Assembly: GCA_016342355.1 (NCBI GenBank)
Contig: JAEINP010000037.1
Location: forward strand, 1 to 54,149
DNA from: Desulfatibacillum sp.
GTDB lineage: Bacteria > Desulfobacterota > Desulfobacteria > Desulfobacterales > Desulfatibacillaceae
DNA length: 54,149 nt
Direction: 5' to 3'
How positions within the stretch are numbered: position 1 is the first letter of the stretch; the number at the start of each line of letters is the position of its first letter. This document shows, one piece after another, positions 1 to 6,805 of the stretch. Both the position numbers and the translations under genes were made by a program. The notes beneath the pieces are model-generated. The model searched no databases. It was not told the origin of the DNA and worked only from the letters and a program-made list of their open reading frames with translations.

Positions 1-72
1 AGCCGGCCTTAGCAGCCTATCCTATACCACCGAGGGGGTCTCCTTTAAAAGGCAAGTACTTATGCATTCAAA

Positions 73-184
73 CACGACTCTTATCTCTTGAAGCAACGAT
101 AACAGCTAATAAATTTGAATAGTTGAGATAAAGATCGTGCCCCCCCAATTCGTGGAACTTAATCAGTTAACGGCACTTTGGCAT
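73..184. repeat. Truncated copy of a dispersed palindromic element
   Basis: This stretch aligns without gaps to 23891-24002; I count about 15 mismatches in 112 positions by hand. It keeps the inner inverted arms (CACGACTCTTATCTC near 73-87 and GAGATAAAGATCGTG near 125-139) and the right outer arm ending in TTTGGCA. The left outer arm seen in the 23849 copy is missing. It lies just past the end of the leftward YkgJ-like gene. It looks like a non-coding mobile repeat relic (MITE or REP-like), not a gene. Confidence 0.75.
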
Positions 185-231
185 GAGACGATATGCTGCC
201 GCCTGCTTTCCCCAACGGATAAATTCACACT

Positions 232-777
232 TCAAGGATATTTACCGGCTACCGCCTGGATAAAGGCGTCCTCCATGGCTTTGCGATGGGTTTTGATGGT
301 GGATATGGCCTGGTCCAGGAGGATTTTTTTTTCGCGGGGCATGCGGGAAAGGCGCAGGGTCTGGGGCGGGCAAAAATACCAGAAGCAAACGAATGGCCGG
401 GACAGGCGATCCAGCAAGCATCCCCTGTGACCCAAGTACAGGCAAGAGCCTTCCTGGCCGGATCGCAACTGGGTTGGAGGAATGGGAAGCCTTTCCAGGT
501 GCAAAAACAGGAGATCGCGGAAATCCAGCCACACCTTGGCGTGGGCGCAACAGGGCTCGGGGCAATGGGGACAGGTGGCGGAGCAAAGATCCCCGGTGAG
601 TTCCCTGGCCGACTCCAACAGGCTGCGGATTTGCCGGGAATGGATCCTGGCCCCGCTTAACGCGGGGCCATGGATTTGCAGGGCATGGTTCAGGCTGACG
701 TTGGCTTCTTCCCAGGCGGATGGCGTGGCCCAGGGGATGTCCGGGACCGAACCGGGTGCGCTGAAATCAGCGGCCAT
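232..777 (-). CDS. Cysteine-rich YkgJ/CxxCxxCC-type putative metal-binding protein
   Basis: A 181-residue soluble protein. The centre has a dense cysteine cluster (CSATCPHCPEPCC) followed about 45 residues later by C-x7-C and FVCFWYFC segments, the pattern of the YkgJ-like zinc- or iron-chelating family (PF03692). Members are small proteins of mostly unknown role, presumed to bind Zn or Fe-S. I place the start at the ATG at 777 because it overlaps the stop of the upstream acyl-CoA synthetase gene by 11 bp, a typical translational-coupling arrangement. The longer frame opening at 873 would lie deep inside that gene. Co-transcription with the synthetase is likely, but no functional link is evident. 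Confidence 0.6.
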   Translation of the reverse strand: MAADFSAPGSVPDIPWATPSAWEEANVSLNHALQIHGPALSGARIHSRQIRSLLESARELTGDLCSATCPHCPEPCCAHAKVWLDFRDLLFLHLERLPIPPTQLRSGQEGSCLYLGHRGCLLDRLSRPFVCFWYFCPPQTLRLSRMPREKKILLDQAISTIKTHRKAMEDAFIQAVAGKYP

Positions 778-2173
778 GGCTCCACTTGAGCATGGCTGCC
801 GTGGCGTAAACACAGTCCTGGATGGTGTTGAACACTGCCAGTCCCCCTTCCCGGAGCAGGGAAAACATCTCAATACGGACTTTTTCCATTTCCAGAACGT
901 CTTCGGCGAATTTGGAGAGGATGGGAATCACCGGCTTGTTCATCTTATTGACTGCGTCGAGAATGATTCCAGGTCCGCTGGAAGCCAGGTGGGGCGCAAA
1001 GGATGTGATGAAGTCCAGGGAAAAATAGGGCATGATCACGTCAATGTTTTCGTCCTGATCCATGGCCAGCATGGTGTGGGCCATAATGCCGAAATCAAAG
1101 CCAAATGCGCCCAGGTCCACGGGATTGGCCGTGGAGGTGTTCACATTGGGGATTTTTTCGCTGATGCGATCCTGGGTGACCCGGGACAAGGTGGGCATTT
1201 CCAGGCCTGCCTTGGCGGCCAAATCGGTAAAACATACCGAGGTGCCGCCACCGGCGCCCAAAAATCCTACCCGGGCGCCTTTGGGAAGACGGCTTGAAGT
1301 GGCAAGCATCATGAGGTCCATCATCTGCTCAAAGGTATCCACGATGATACCGCCCTTCTGCCCCACCACCGAGGAAAAAATTTTAAAGTCCCCGGCCATG
1401 GCTCCGGTATGGCTGGCCGCGGCCTTGGCGCCCCGCCGGGTGCTTCCACCCTTGAGCAGGATCACCGGTTTGGTGCGGGTGGCCAGGGACAGGGCTTCCA
1501 GGAAAGCCGGACCGTTTTTAACGTCTTCCACGTAGGCGGCCACAGCTTCGATTTCCGTATCCCGGGCGAAATAGGCCAGGAAATCCTCCATACGAAGGTC
1601 TGCCTGGTTCCCGTAGGATACGGCCTTGTTGAGTTTGATCTTCCGGGACTGGGACATGCGGACAAAATTATCGCTCACCCCGCCTGACTGGCCCATAAAG
1701 GCCACGTTGGCCGGGCCGTTGGGTTTGAAATCCATATTAAAGGTTATGCGGGACTCGGCGCACAGCACCCCGATGCAATTGGGGCCCACAAGGCGCACAT
1801 TGCAAGCGTGGGCGGTTTCCACCAACTCCACTTCCAGGTCCTTGTTGCCCACCTCGGAAAAACCCGAGGTGAAAAAATGGATAAAGGGAACGCCTTTTCT
1901 ACCTGCCGCCCTGACTGTGTCCAGGGCGTAGCGGGCCGGTATCTGGGCGATGACCAGGTCCACGGCCTCGGGTACGTCGTCCAGGGAAGGATAGGCCTTG
2001 ACCCCGGAGATTTCTTTATGAGCCGGGTTGACCGGATACAGGGCGCCTTTATAGCCAAGAAATTGTAAAAATTGAAAAAACGGCATCTTTCCGCCGTCAA
2101 ATCCAGGGGAAGCCCCCACCACCGCGATTTTTTCGGGATAAAACAGCCTGCGTAAATCCATATATCCATCCAT
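767..2173 (-). CDS. ADP-forming acyl-CoA synthetase, alpha-type (CoA-binding) subunit
   Basis: A 468-residue protein with the domain order of the alpha part of NDP-forming acetate/acyl-CoA synthetases. It has an N-terminal CoA-binding Rossmann domain (IAVVGASP near residue 16, PVNPAHKEISG near 48), a first flavodoxin-like ligase domain with VGPNCIGV and GQSGGVS, and a second with the phosphohistidine motif ASHTGAMAGD. These enzymes interconvert acyl-CoA + ADP + Pi and acid + CoA + ATP. The ATP-grasp beta subunit is not fused and is not in the window, so it must be encoded elsewhere or this is a stand-alone paralogue. It is followed by the overlapping YkgJ-like gene. An ATG lies at 2173 and a second in-frame ATG at 2161. 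Confidence 0.85.
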   Translation of the reverse strand: MDGYMDLRRLFYPEKIAVVGASPGFDGGKMPFFQFLQFLGYKGALYPVNPAHKEISGVKAYPSLDDVPEAVDLVIAQIPARYALDTVRAAGRKGVPFIHFFTSGFSEVGNKDLEVELVETAHACNVRLVGPNCIGVLCAESRITFNMDFKPNGPANVAFMGQSGGVSDNFVRMSQSRKIKLNKAVSYGNQADLRMEDFLAYFARDTEIEAVAAYVEDVKNGPAFLEALSLATRTKPVILLKGGSTRRGAKAAASHTGAMAGDFKIFSSVVGQKGGIIVDTFEQMMDLMMLATSSRLPKGARVGFLGAGGGTSVCFTDLAAKAGLEMPTLSRVTQDRISEKIPNVNTSTANPVDLGAFGFDFGIMAHTMLAMDQDENIDVIMPYFSLDFITSFAPHLASSGPGIILDAVNKMNKPVIPILSKFAEDVLEMEKVRIEMFSLLREGGLAVFNTIQDCVYATAAMLKWSHGR

Positions 2174-2278
2174 TCTTATAACCTATCGAAAATAATTAGC
2201 ATCCAAGGTTCCACCGGCGATATGGTTCTCTGTAAGCCTGTTAAAGGACCGCCAGTCGGTAGGAAACATGACGCAGGG

Positions 2279-2292
2279 TGACACTGGTGTCA
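2279..2292. promoter_or_regulatory. Palindrome TGACAC-TG-GTGTCA, possible operator
   Basis: Six-base arms TGACAC and GTGTCA are perfect inverted repeats around a 2-nt centre. The site is about 60 bp upstream of the candidate -35 of the reb operon, a distance typical of an activator site. The function is inferred from position only. Confidence 0.35.
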
Positions 2293-2351
2293 AGGAGCTT
2301 TTGTCAGTTAGGGGAACGGCGGGATTTTTTTTTATGGGTGCAAAAAAAAAC

Positions 2352-2381
2352 TTGACACGGATGTTTATCGAGTAGTACACA
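2352..2381 (+). promoter_or_regulatory. Candidate sigma-70 promoter of the R-body operon
   Basis: A perfect -35 hexamer TTGACA (2352-2357) is followed after 18 bp by TACACA (2376-2381), a mediocre -10. It would give a leader of roughly 120 nt before rebB. The weak -10 would suit an activated promoter. Confidence 0.4.
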
Positions 2382-2505
2382 ATACATAACCAAGCACCCA
2401 AACCCGTTTTTCAGGCCAGAACCCAGGCAAGGGGCGCTCGTCCCCCATGGCAAGTTTTGGCACGGGCCGCACAAAACCGGCGCAACCCAAACAAAGGAGG
2501 GCAAC

Positions 2506-2775
2506 ATGGCATTTCCTACTTCCGTTAACAACCAGATCACAGACGCAGTAACCCAGGTCAATGTCAAGGTCCTGGGAGACGCCCCGGCCGTAGCCATGGG
2601 CAACCTGTACCAGGCCACAGCCCAGGCCCTGGCCAATGCGGCCCACAACGCCACCACCAGCCAGCAGCAGACCAATGTGACGGCCCAGGCGGCAACCACC
2701 CAGGGAGTGGCGCTGCTTTACTCCCTCAACACGGCTACCGCAGGCATTGCAACGGTCAAGGTGCTTGGCGCCTGA
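2506..2775 (+). CDS. rebB: RebB-family R-body protein, copy 1
   Basis: An 89-residue protein of the RebB ('killing trait', PF11747) family, the structural subunit of R-bodies: coiled proteinaceous ribbons that unroll into long needles, best known from Caedibacter. It has all canonical blocks: N-terminal VNNQITDAVTQ, GDAPAVAMGNLYQ, the AHNATTSQQQTNVTAQAATTQ core, and a C-terminal TATAGIATVKVLGA. It has no signal peptide and is rich in Ala, Thr, Gln and Asn. The start is fixed by a strong AAAGGAGG box (2493-2500). It is the first of seven tandem canonical copies and belongs to the 'KVLGDAP' subtype with copies 2 and 3. Confidence 0.92.
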   Translation: MAFPTSVNNQITDAVTQVNVKVLGDAPAVAMGNLYQATAQALANAAHNATTSQQQTNVTAQAATTQGVALLYSLNTATAGIATVKVLGA

Positions 2776-2806
2776 TCCCTAACCTTATTATGAAAGGAAA
2801 TACACA

Positions 2807-3076
2807 ATGGCATTCCCGACATCAGTGAACAACATGATCACCGATTCCGTCACCCAGTCCAACACCAAGGTATTGGGGGACGCCCCGGCCGTGGCACTGG
2901 GCAATCTGTATCAGGCCAGCGCCCAGGCTTTGAGCAATTCGGCGCACAACGCCACCACCAGCCAGCAGCAAACCAACGTGACGGCCCAGGCCGCCACCAC
3001 CATGGGTGTGGCTATCCTCTATTCCCTGGATACCGCGTCCGCGGGTATCGCCACCACCAAGGTTTTGGGGGCTTAA
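2807..3076 (+). CDS. rebB: RebB-family R-body protein, copy 2
   Basis: An 89-residue RebB paralogue that aligns end to end with copy 1. Visible differences are an Asn-Met for Asn-Gln change in the N-terminal block and LGNLYQASAQALSNS in place of MGNLYQATAQALANA. It keeps the AHNATTSQQQTNVTAQAATT core and ends in KVLGA. It has its own ribosome binding site (GAAAGGAAA) 31 bp after copy 1. As part of a tandem array of near-identical subunit genes it is expected to co-assemble with its paralogues into the R-body ribbon; that role is inferred from the family. Confidence 0.92.
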   Translation: MAFPTSVNNMITDSVTQSNTKVLGDAPAVALGNLYQASAQALSNSAHNATTSQQQTNVTAQAATTMGVAILYSLDTASAGIATTKVLGA

Positions 3077-3126
3077 CTGCGGTTTCTCTTGATAAAGAGA
3101 CTCACCATTAAGAAAGGAGCGCGACC

Positions 3127-3396
3127 ATGGCATTCCCCACGTCTGTCAACAACCAGATCACCGATTCCGTCACCCAGGCCAATGTCAAGGTCCTGGGAGA
3201 TGCCCCAGCCATAGCCATGGGCAATCTGTACCAGGCCACGGCCCAGGCATTGTCCAACGCGGCCCATAACGCCACCACCAGCCAGCAACAGACCAACGTG
3301 ACGGCCCAGGCGGCAACCACCATGGGCGTGGCCACTTTGTATTCTTTGGATACCGCCGCCGCCGGCGTGGCGACCACTAAGGTTCTCGGCGCTTAG
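3127..3396 (+). CDS. rebB: RebB-family R-body protein, copy 3
   Basis: An 89-residue RebB paralogue very close to copy 1, sharing QANVKVLGDAPAIAMGNLYQ, the Ala-His-Asn-Ala-Thr-Thr core and a C-terminal KVLGA. It sits 50 bp after copy 2 behind a strong AAGAAAGGAGC box. It is the third and last of the 'VLGDAP' subtype; the next four genes carry 'G(G/S)SPAM' in the same place. The close similarity of copies 1-3 points to recent duplication or gene conversion within the array. Confidence 0.92.
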   Translation: MAFPTSVNNQITDSVTQANVKVLGDAPAIAMGNLYQATAQALSNAAHNATTSQQQTNVTAQAATTMGVATLYSLDTAAAGVATTKVLGA

Positions 3397-3419
3397 GAGC
3401 CGATGAAAGGAGTTAAGTC

Positions 3420-3704
3420 ATGGCGTTTCCCACTTCTGTGAACTCCATGATCACGGATTCCATCACACAGGCTAACCTGGAGGTCTTGGGAGGGTCTCCG
3501 GCCATGGCTATGGCCAATCTGTTCATGACCATTTCCCACGCTTTGGGTAACGCCGCGCACAACGCCACCTATTCCCAGCAGCAGACCTATCTGACGGCCC
3601 AGGCGGCAACCACCCAGGGTATTGCGACCCTGTTCTGTCTGGAAACAGCAACCACAGGCCTGGCCACCACCACCATCATGGGCGCCGGGCAAAACCCATC
3701 GTGA
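3420..3704 (+). CDS. rebB: RebB-family R-body protein, copy 4
   Basis: A 94-residue RebB paralogue and the first of the second subtype. It has EVLGGSPAMAMANLFM in place of KVLGDAPAVAMGNLYQ, and the C-terminal half reads LFCLETATTGLATTTIMGA instead of LYSLxTAxAG. The core is slightly altered (AHNATYSQQQTYLTAQAATTQ: Tyr replaces Thr and Asn). It is preceded by GAAAGGAG and lies 23 bp after copy 3. It has a five-residue polar C-terminal extension. It is the most divergent of the seven canonical copies. Confidence 0.9.
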   Translation: MAFPTSVNSMITDSITQANLEVLGGSPAMAMANLFMTISHALGNAAHNATYSQQQTYLTAQAATTQGIATLFCLETATTGLATTTIMGAGQNPS

Positions 3705-3717
3705 AAGGAATTGAACC

Positions 3718-3990
3718 ATGGCGTTTCCCACTTCTGTCAATGATCAAATCACCGATTCTGTCACGCAGGCCAACACGGAGGTGGTGGGCAGTTCTCCGGC
3801 CATGGCCCTTGGCAATCTCTACCAAGCCAGTGCTCAGGCATTGGGCAATTCAGCCCATAACGCCACAACCAGCCAGCACCAGACCAATGTGACGGCCCAG
3901 GCGGCAACCACCCAGGGAGTGGCATTGCTCTATTCCCTGAACACGGCCACTGCGGGCGTTGCCACCACAAAGGTTTTTGAAAGCATGTAA
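3718..3990 (+). CDS. rebB: RebB-family R-body protein, copy 5
   Basis: A 90-residue RebB paralogue that looks like a mosaic. Its N-terminal half has the EVVGSSPAMALGNLYQ block of the second subtype, while the C-terminal half reads ALLYSLNTATAGVATTKV as in the first subtype. The core uses SQHQTN, not SQQQTN. It starts 13 bp after copy 4, and its ribosome binding site (GAAAGGAA) overlaps the stop of copy 4. The mosaic pattern suggests recombination between neighbouring copies. Confidence 0.9.
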   Translation: MAFPTSVNDQITDSVTQANTEVVGSSPAMALGNLYQASAQALGNSAHNATTSQHQTNVTAQAATTQGVALLYSLNTATAGVATTKVFESM

Positions 3991-4018
3991 CAGACCAATG
4001 CAAAAAAGGAGTTGAAGA

Positions 4019-4291
4019 ATGGCATTTCCCACGTCAGTAAACAATCAGATCACAGATTCTGTTACCCAGTCCAACGTGGAAGTGGTGGGATCTTCCCCGG
4101 CCATGGCCATGGGGAATTTGTTCATAACCACTTCCCAGGCCCTGGGCAACTCGGCCCATAACGCCACGACCAGCCAGCACCAGACCAATGTGACGGCCCA
4201 GGCGGCCACTACGCAAAGCGTATCCACGCTGTTCTGCCTGGACACGGCAACCACAGGGCTGGCCACCACCAAAATTTTGGGACAAATCTGA
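4019..4291 (+). CDS. rebB: RebB-family R-body protein, copy 6
   Basis: A 90-residue RebB paralogue of the second subtype (EVVGSSPAMAMGNLFITTSQALGNS) with SQHQTN in the core and LFCLDTATTGLATTKILG near the C-terminus. A strong AAAAAGGAG box lies just upstream of the ATG. It is 28 bp after copy 5 and 17 bp before copy 7, consistent with one polycistronic message. The start is fixed by alignment with the other copies. Confidence 0.9.
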   Translation: MAFPTSVNNQITDSVTQSNVEVVGSSPAMAMGNLFITTSQALGNSAHNATTSQHQTNVTAQAATTQSVSTLFCLDTATTGLATTKILGQI

Positions 4292-4308
4292 TCGAAAGGA
4301 GCTAAATC

Positions 4309-4605
4309 ATGGCTTTCCCCACATCTGTCAACAACATGATTACAGACTCGGTCACCCAGGCCAACACGGAGGTGGTGGGCAGTTCCCCGGCCATGGGCAT
4401 GGGCAATTTGTTCATGAGCACCTCCCAGGCCCTTAGCAATGCGGCCCATAACGCCACCACCGGCCAGCAGCAAACCAATGTGACAGCCCAGGCTTCCACC
4501 ACCCAGAGCGTATCCACGCTGTTCTGCCTGGACACGGCGGCTACCGGCAAGGCCACCATGAAAATATTTGACGCCATGGGCACCAACGACAACCAGGGTC
4601 TTTAG
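4309..4605 (+). CDS. rebB: RebB-family R-body protein, copy 7
   Basis: A 98-residue RebB paralogue, the longest canonical copy because of a polar C-terminal tail (FDAMGTNDNQGL). It has the EVVGSSPAMGMGNLFMSTSQ block, a TTGQQQTNVTAQASTTQ core and LFCLDTAATGKATMKI. GAAAGGAG precedes the ATG. It is the last of the seven tandem canonical copies; the genes after it are divergent Reb relatives. The tail might mark a terminal or capping subunit, but that is speculation. Confidence 0.9.
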   Translation: MAFPTSVNNMITDSVTQANTEVVGSSPAMGMGNLFMSTSQALSNAAHNATTGQQQTNVTAQASTTQSVSTLFCLDTAATGKATMKIFDAMGTNDNQGL

Positions 4606-4624
4606 GCTGTTTTGCCAAGACTAA

Positions 4625-4650
4625 TCCCCATGGAACGCGGGGAAGGAGGA
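4625..4650 (+). promoter_or_regulatory. Small hairpin and strong Shine-Dalgarno before the ATC-start Reb gene
   Basis: TCCCC (4625-4629) can pair with GGGGA (4639-4643), and the latter runs directly into GGAAGGAGGA (4641-4650), the strongest ribosome binding site in the operon. The hairpin could partly mask the site. The first plausible codon, ATC at 4658, follows after 7 nt. Confidence 0.4.
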
Positions 4651-4657
4651 TAGGGCT

Positions 4658-4888
4658 ATCAGCACCGTCAACGATCAAATCACCGATGCGGTCACCCAGG
4701 CCAACGCCTTAAGCGTGGGCATTGGGCCGTCCATGTCCATGTCCATGATTTATACGGTCATGGCCCAGACCATCGGAATGATCATGCACAATGGAGCTGA
4801 AACCCAGCATGGCATGCAGCAGATTGCAGAGGCGGCAACCACCCAGGCCTGCGCCTTAATCCTTGCCAAAGGCGCGGCCAGTTCATGA
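4658..4888 (+). CDS. Divergent Reb-family protein, apparent ATC start
   Basis: The frame reads 76 codons: a Reb N-terminal block (STVNDQITDAVTQAN), then GPSMSMSMIYTVMAQTIGMIMHN, TQHGMQQIAEAATTQ and a short C-terminus. It clearly belongs with the gene at 6806, sharing the MGM-HN and TQH motifs. No ATG, GTG or TTG exists between the upstream in-frame stop (TAA at 4622) and the conserved block; the first in-frame GTG (4715) would delete a quarter of the protein including the family signature. The strong Shine-Dalgarno at 4641-4650 points exactly at ATC 4658. It is either a real near-cognate start or a start-codon mutation or sequencing error. Confidence 0.7.
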   Translation: MSTVNDQITDAVTQANALSVGIGPSMSMSMIYTVMAQTIGMIMHNGAETQHGMQQIAEAATTQACALILAKGAASS

Positions 4889-4925
4889 AACACCCGCAGG
4901 GCAAGGAAAGGAAGGGTAAGGTCCC

Positions 4926-5288
4926 ATGGGCAATAACGGGCAGTTGAATCCCCAGGTACTGAACACCCTGGGCGTGACCCGGGACTATACATTGTGCGCC
5001 AAGGTGGTGATGGTGGAGGGCCAGGGCAAGGCTTACCAGTCCGTAGCCCAGTCCGTGGCCATCGCCGTGCAGGATGTTACGGACTATCTGCGCAATGTGA
5101 GCACGGTGAGCGCCACGGCCCAGGGGGTGGCCATGGCCAAGATTCTGGAAAACATAACCACCGCCGCCGAGTACGAACCCGCCATTGATGCAGCAAACAC
5201 CATGGTGCAAGAGGCGGCGGGTTTGCTGAAAACCATAGGAGACAGCGGGGCTGACGTGCTTTCGGGTTTTGCGCCCAGCGGGTCGTGA
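4926..5288 (+). CDS. Divergent long Reb-family protein A
   Basis: A 120-residue protein. The N-terminal 'NPQVLNTLGV' segment is a degenerate form of the Reb 'VNxQITDxVTQ' block. The middle has KVVMVEGQGKAYQSVAQSVAIAVQD and the signature VSATAQGVAMAK that corresponds to the TAQAATTQGVA core of RebB. It is closely related to the next gene (5336) and the two form a separate subfamily about 30 residues longer than RebB. AAGGAAAGGAAGGG precedes the ATG. A structural or length-control role in the R-body is plausible by context only. Confidence 0.75.
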   Translation: MGNNGQLNPQVLNTLGVTRDYTLCAKVVMVEGQGKAYQSVAQSVAIAVQDVTDYLRNVSTVSATAQGVAMAKILENITTAAEYEPAIDAANTMVQEAAGLLKTIGDSGADVLSGFAPSGS

Positions 5289-5305
5289 TTGAGCCGGAGG
5301 CCCGG

Positions 5306-5322
5306 GCATCCTGACAGGATGC
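5306..5322. repeat. Perfect 8-1-8 palindrome within the R-body operon
   Basis: GCATCCTG (5306-5313) and CAGGATGC (5315-5322) are perfect inverted repeats around a single A. It sits in the 47-bp gap between the two long Reb genes, just upstream of the ribosome binding site of the second. It could be a DNA operator, an mRNA processing or stability hairpin (with an opened loop), or chance. Confidence 0.5.
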
Positions 5323-5335
5323 AGAGGACAGGATT

Positions 5336-5686
5336 ATGCCAGACAACGTGAATTCCCAGGTGACGGACGCCCTGACCCAGGTCCAGACAGCCACCATGGA
5401 TCCCAGTGTGGTGATCATGGAAGGCAAGGGTAAGGCCTTTCAATCCATCTCCCAATCCATGGCCATTGCGGTCCAGGATGCAGTGGATTACATGCGTAAC
5501 GTCAGCACCATGAGCGCTACGGCCCAGGGAGTGGCCATGGCCAAGTTCCTGGAAACGAAAAATCCACTGTACCTGACCCAGGCCATGAAAGACGCCCAGA
5601 CCATGGCGGCCAATGCCGCGCAGTCATTCGCCCTGATAGGAAGCAATGCCAAAGAGGTGTTGGGGAAATTCGACCCGTTGTCCTAG
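5336..5686 (+). CDS. Divergent long Reb-family protein B
   Basis: A 116-residue protein with a well conserved Reb N-terminus (NVNSQVTDALTQVQ). It then follows its neighbour at 4926 closely: VVIMEGKGKAFQSISQSMAIAVQD, YMRNVSTMSATAQGVAMAKFLE, and an amphipathic alanine-rich C-terminal helix of about 45 residues. The Reb signature here is clearer than in the 4926 protein, which supports placing both in the family. GAGGACAGG lies a few bases before the ATG. It has no signal peptide or transmembrane segment. Confidence 0.8.
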   Translation: MPDNVNSQVTDALTQVQTATMDPSVVIMEGKGKAFQSISQSMAIAVQDAVDYMRNVSTMSATAQGVAMAKFLETKNPLYLTQAMKDAQTMAANAAQSFALIGSNAKEVLGKFDPLS

Positions 5687-5760
5687 GACACAACTCCCCC
5701 CGGAGCATTCCTGCCGCCTGGATGACGGAATGCAATGCCGACAGCATGGGAGGTGAGGAT

Positions 5761-6792
5761 TTGATATATGTCGCCAACAAATTGATGGAGAGCATGGGGG
5801 CCTTTTCCCACAGGTTCCGGCTCATCGCCGAACTGGTTGTGGGTGGCCCCCAGTGGCTGCGTTTCGCCATGTTCAGCCACACAGACACCTACATGGTTGG
5901 CAGTGAGGCTGAGTTGCTGGCGTTGATGCAGGAAGGCCTCCATGCCTCAAGCCAAATGCTTCTCACGGAACTGAACCTGCTGACGGACCCCTTTAAATTG
6001 TGGAGCCTGCCCGAAGAGGATCTGGCTCTGCTGGGAACAGCCCGCCGGGAACACAGTGTTTTGGACATTCTTGCAAAATACAATCTGTTTGACTTCAACA
6101 GCCTCAGGGTTGGTGAGGTTTTCCTGGAATCGCTTGGCATCTTGGACAAAGCGGTTTTTCAGGTCATGAACCTTTCGGATCGTCTGGCTCTCATGGACCT
6201 TGCTCTGACAGCCGGTAACCAAGATGCCGATAAAATTGACATCCAGGCCAAGGAGGAAGCCAGTCAGTTCGCCCTCCAGCATAGCCAGAACGCCCGGGAG
6301 TTTGTGGCGGGGTTTCGGCTATATTTCGCGGTTCTTGAAAAATTCCCGGCCCGAACCCGCAAGACCAGACTGAAAAGAGTCCAAATCGTATGGGAGGACT
6401 ACAATGAGCTTTGCGACAGCTTGGTTGAGACCTTTACCTTAGGCAAGGGATATGATTCCAAAGATTTATCCATGGAAATCAAGAACGCCTTGGCAGGCCT
6501 TCGACAGATTGGTTTTTCCAATAAATCGGATGCGTTGCGCAATCTCATGCAGAACACCTTATTAAAATGTCAGGATCAGCCCCTGGCCCGAAAAATCGTA
6601 AGTGACTATATGACTGCCACCGTCAATTTAATTAGCACCGGCAAGGTGGAATCCAGGGAAGTGCTTCAGGACGGCGTCACCCGGTTGTCCTTTGCCTCAG
6701 CCCTGGCCGCTCCCGGAGGGATGGCCCTGGTGGACATAGACCGCCAGGGTTTGGTGACCCTGGCATTAGCCATTGTGGAGAATATTTTGTGA
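5761..6792 (+). CDS. Unknown helical protein of the R-body operon
   Basis: I do not recognise the family. The protein (about 343 residues) is predominantly helical and leucine-rich, without signal peptide, transmembrane segment or obvious catalytic motif; a DLALTAGNQDADKIDIQAKEEA stretch lies mid-protein and its C-terminus ends in a hydrophobic helix. I prefer the TTG at 5761 because a perfect GGAGGTGA (5749-5756) sits 7 nt upstream. The in-frame ATG at 5722 lacks a properly spaced site. It lies between Reb-family genes, and its stop is 13 bp before the next Reb gene, so a role in R-body assembly or regulation is likely by context. Unlike the Reb proteins it occurs as a single copy. Confidence 0.7.
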   Translation: MIYVANKLMESMGAFSHRFRLIAELVVGGPQWLRFAMFSHTDTYMVGSEAELLALMQEGLHASSQMLLTELNLLTDPFKLWSLPEEDLALLGTARREHSVLDILAKYNLFDFNSLRVGEVFLESLGILDKAVFQVMNLSDRLALMDLALTAGNQDADKIDIQAKEEASQFALQHSQNAREFVAGFRLYFAVLEKFPARTRKTRLKRVQIVWEDYNELCDSLVETFTLGKGYDSKDLSMEIKNALAGLRQIGFSNKSDALRNLMQNTLLKCQDQPLARKIVSDYMTATVNLISTGKVESREVLQDGVTRLSFASALAAPGGMALVDIDRQGLVTLALAIVENIL

Positions 6793-6805
6793 AAGGAGTG
6801 AGACC

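Larger units (their letters stand above)
2174..2505. other. Divergent intergenic region upstream of the R-body operon
   Basis: This 332-bp gap separates the leftward acyl-CoA synthetase gene from the first rebB gene. It holds a 14-bp near-palindrome (2279-2292), a promoter-like TTGACA (2352-2357) and a leader of about 120 nt before the rebB ribosome binding site. I see no further gene. Confidence 0.6.

Noticed and set aside
2457-2473. Sigma-54-like TTGGCACG upstream of rebB
   Set aside because: The -24 part is good, but no GC lies at the correct distance for the -12 element, and it would sit only about 30 bp from the start codon.
2506-4605. Tandem repeats that could be taken for a satellite or CRISPR-like array
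   Set aside because: The repetition is fully explained by seven paralogous coding genes of about 300 bp; there are no short spacers.
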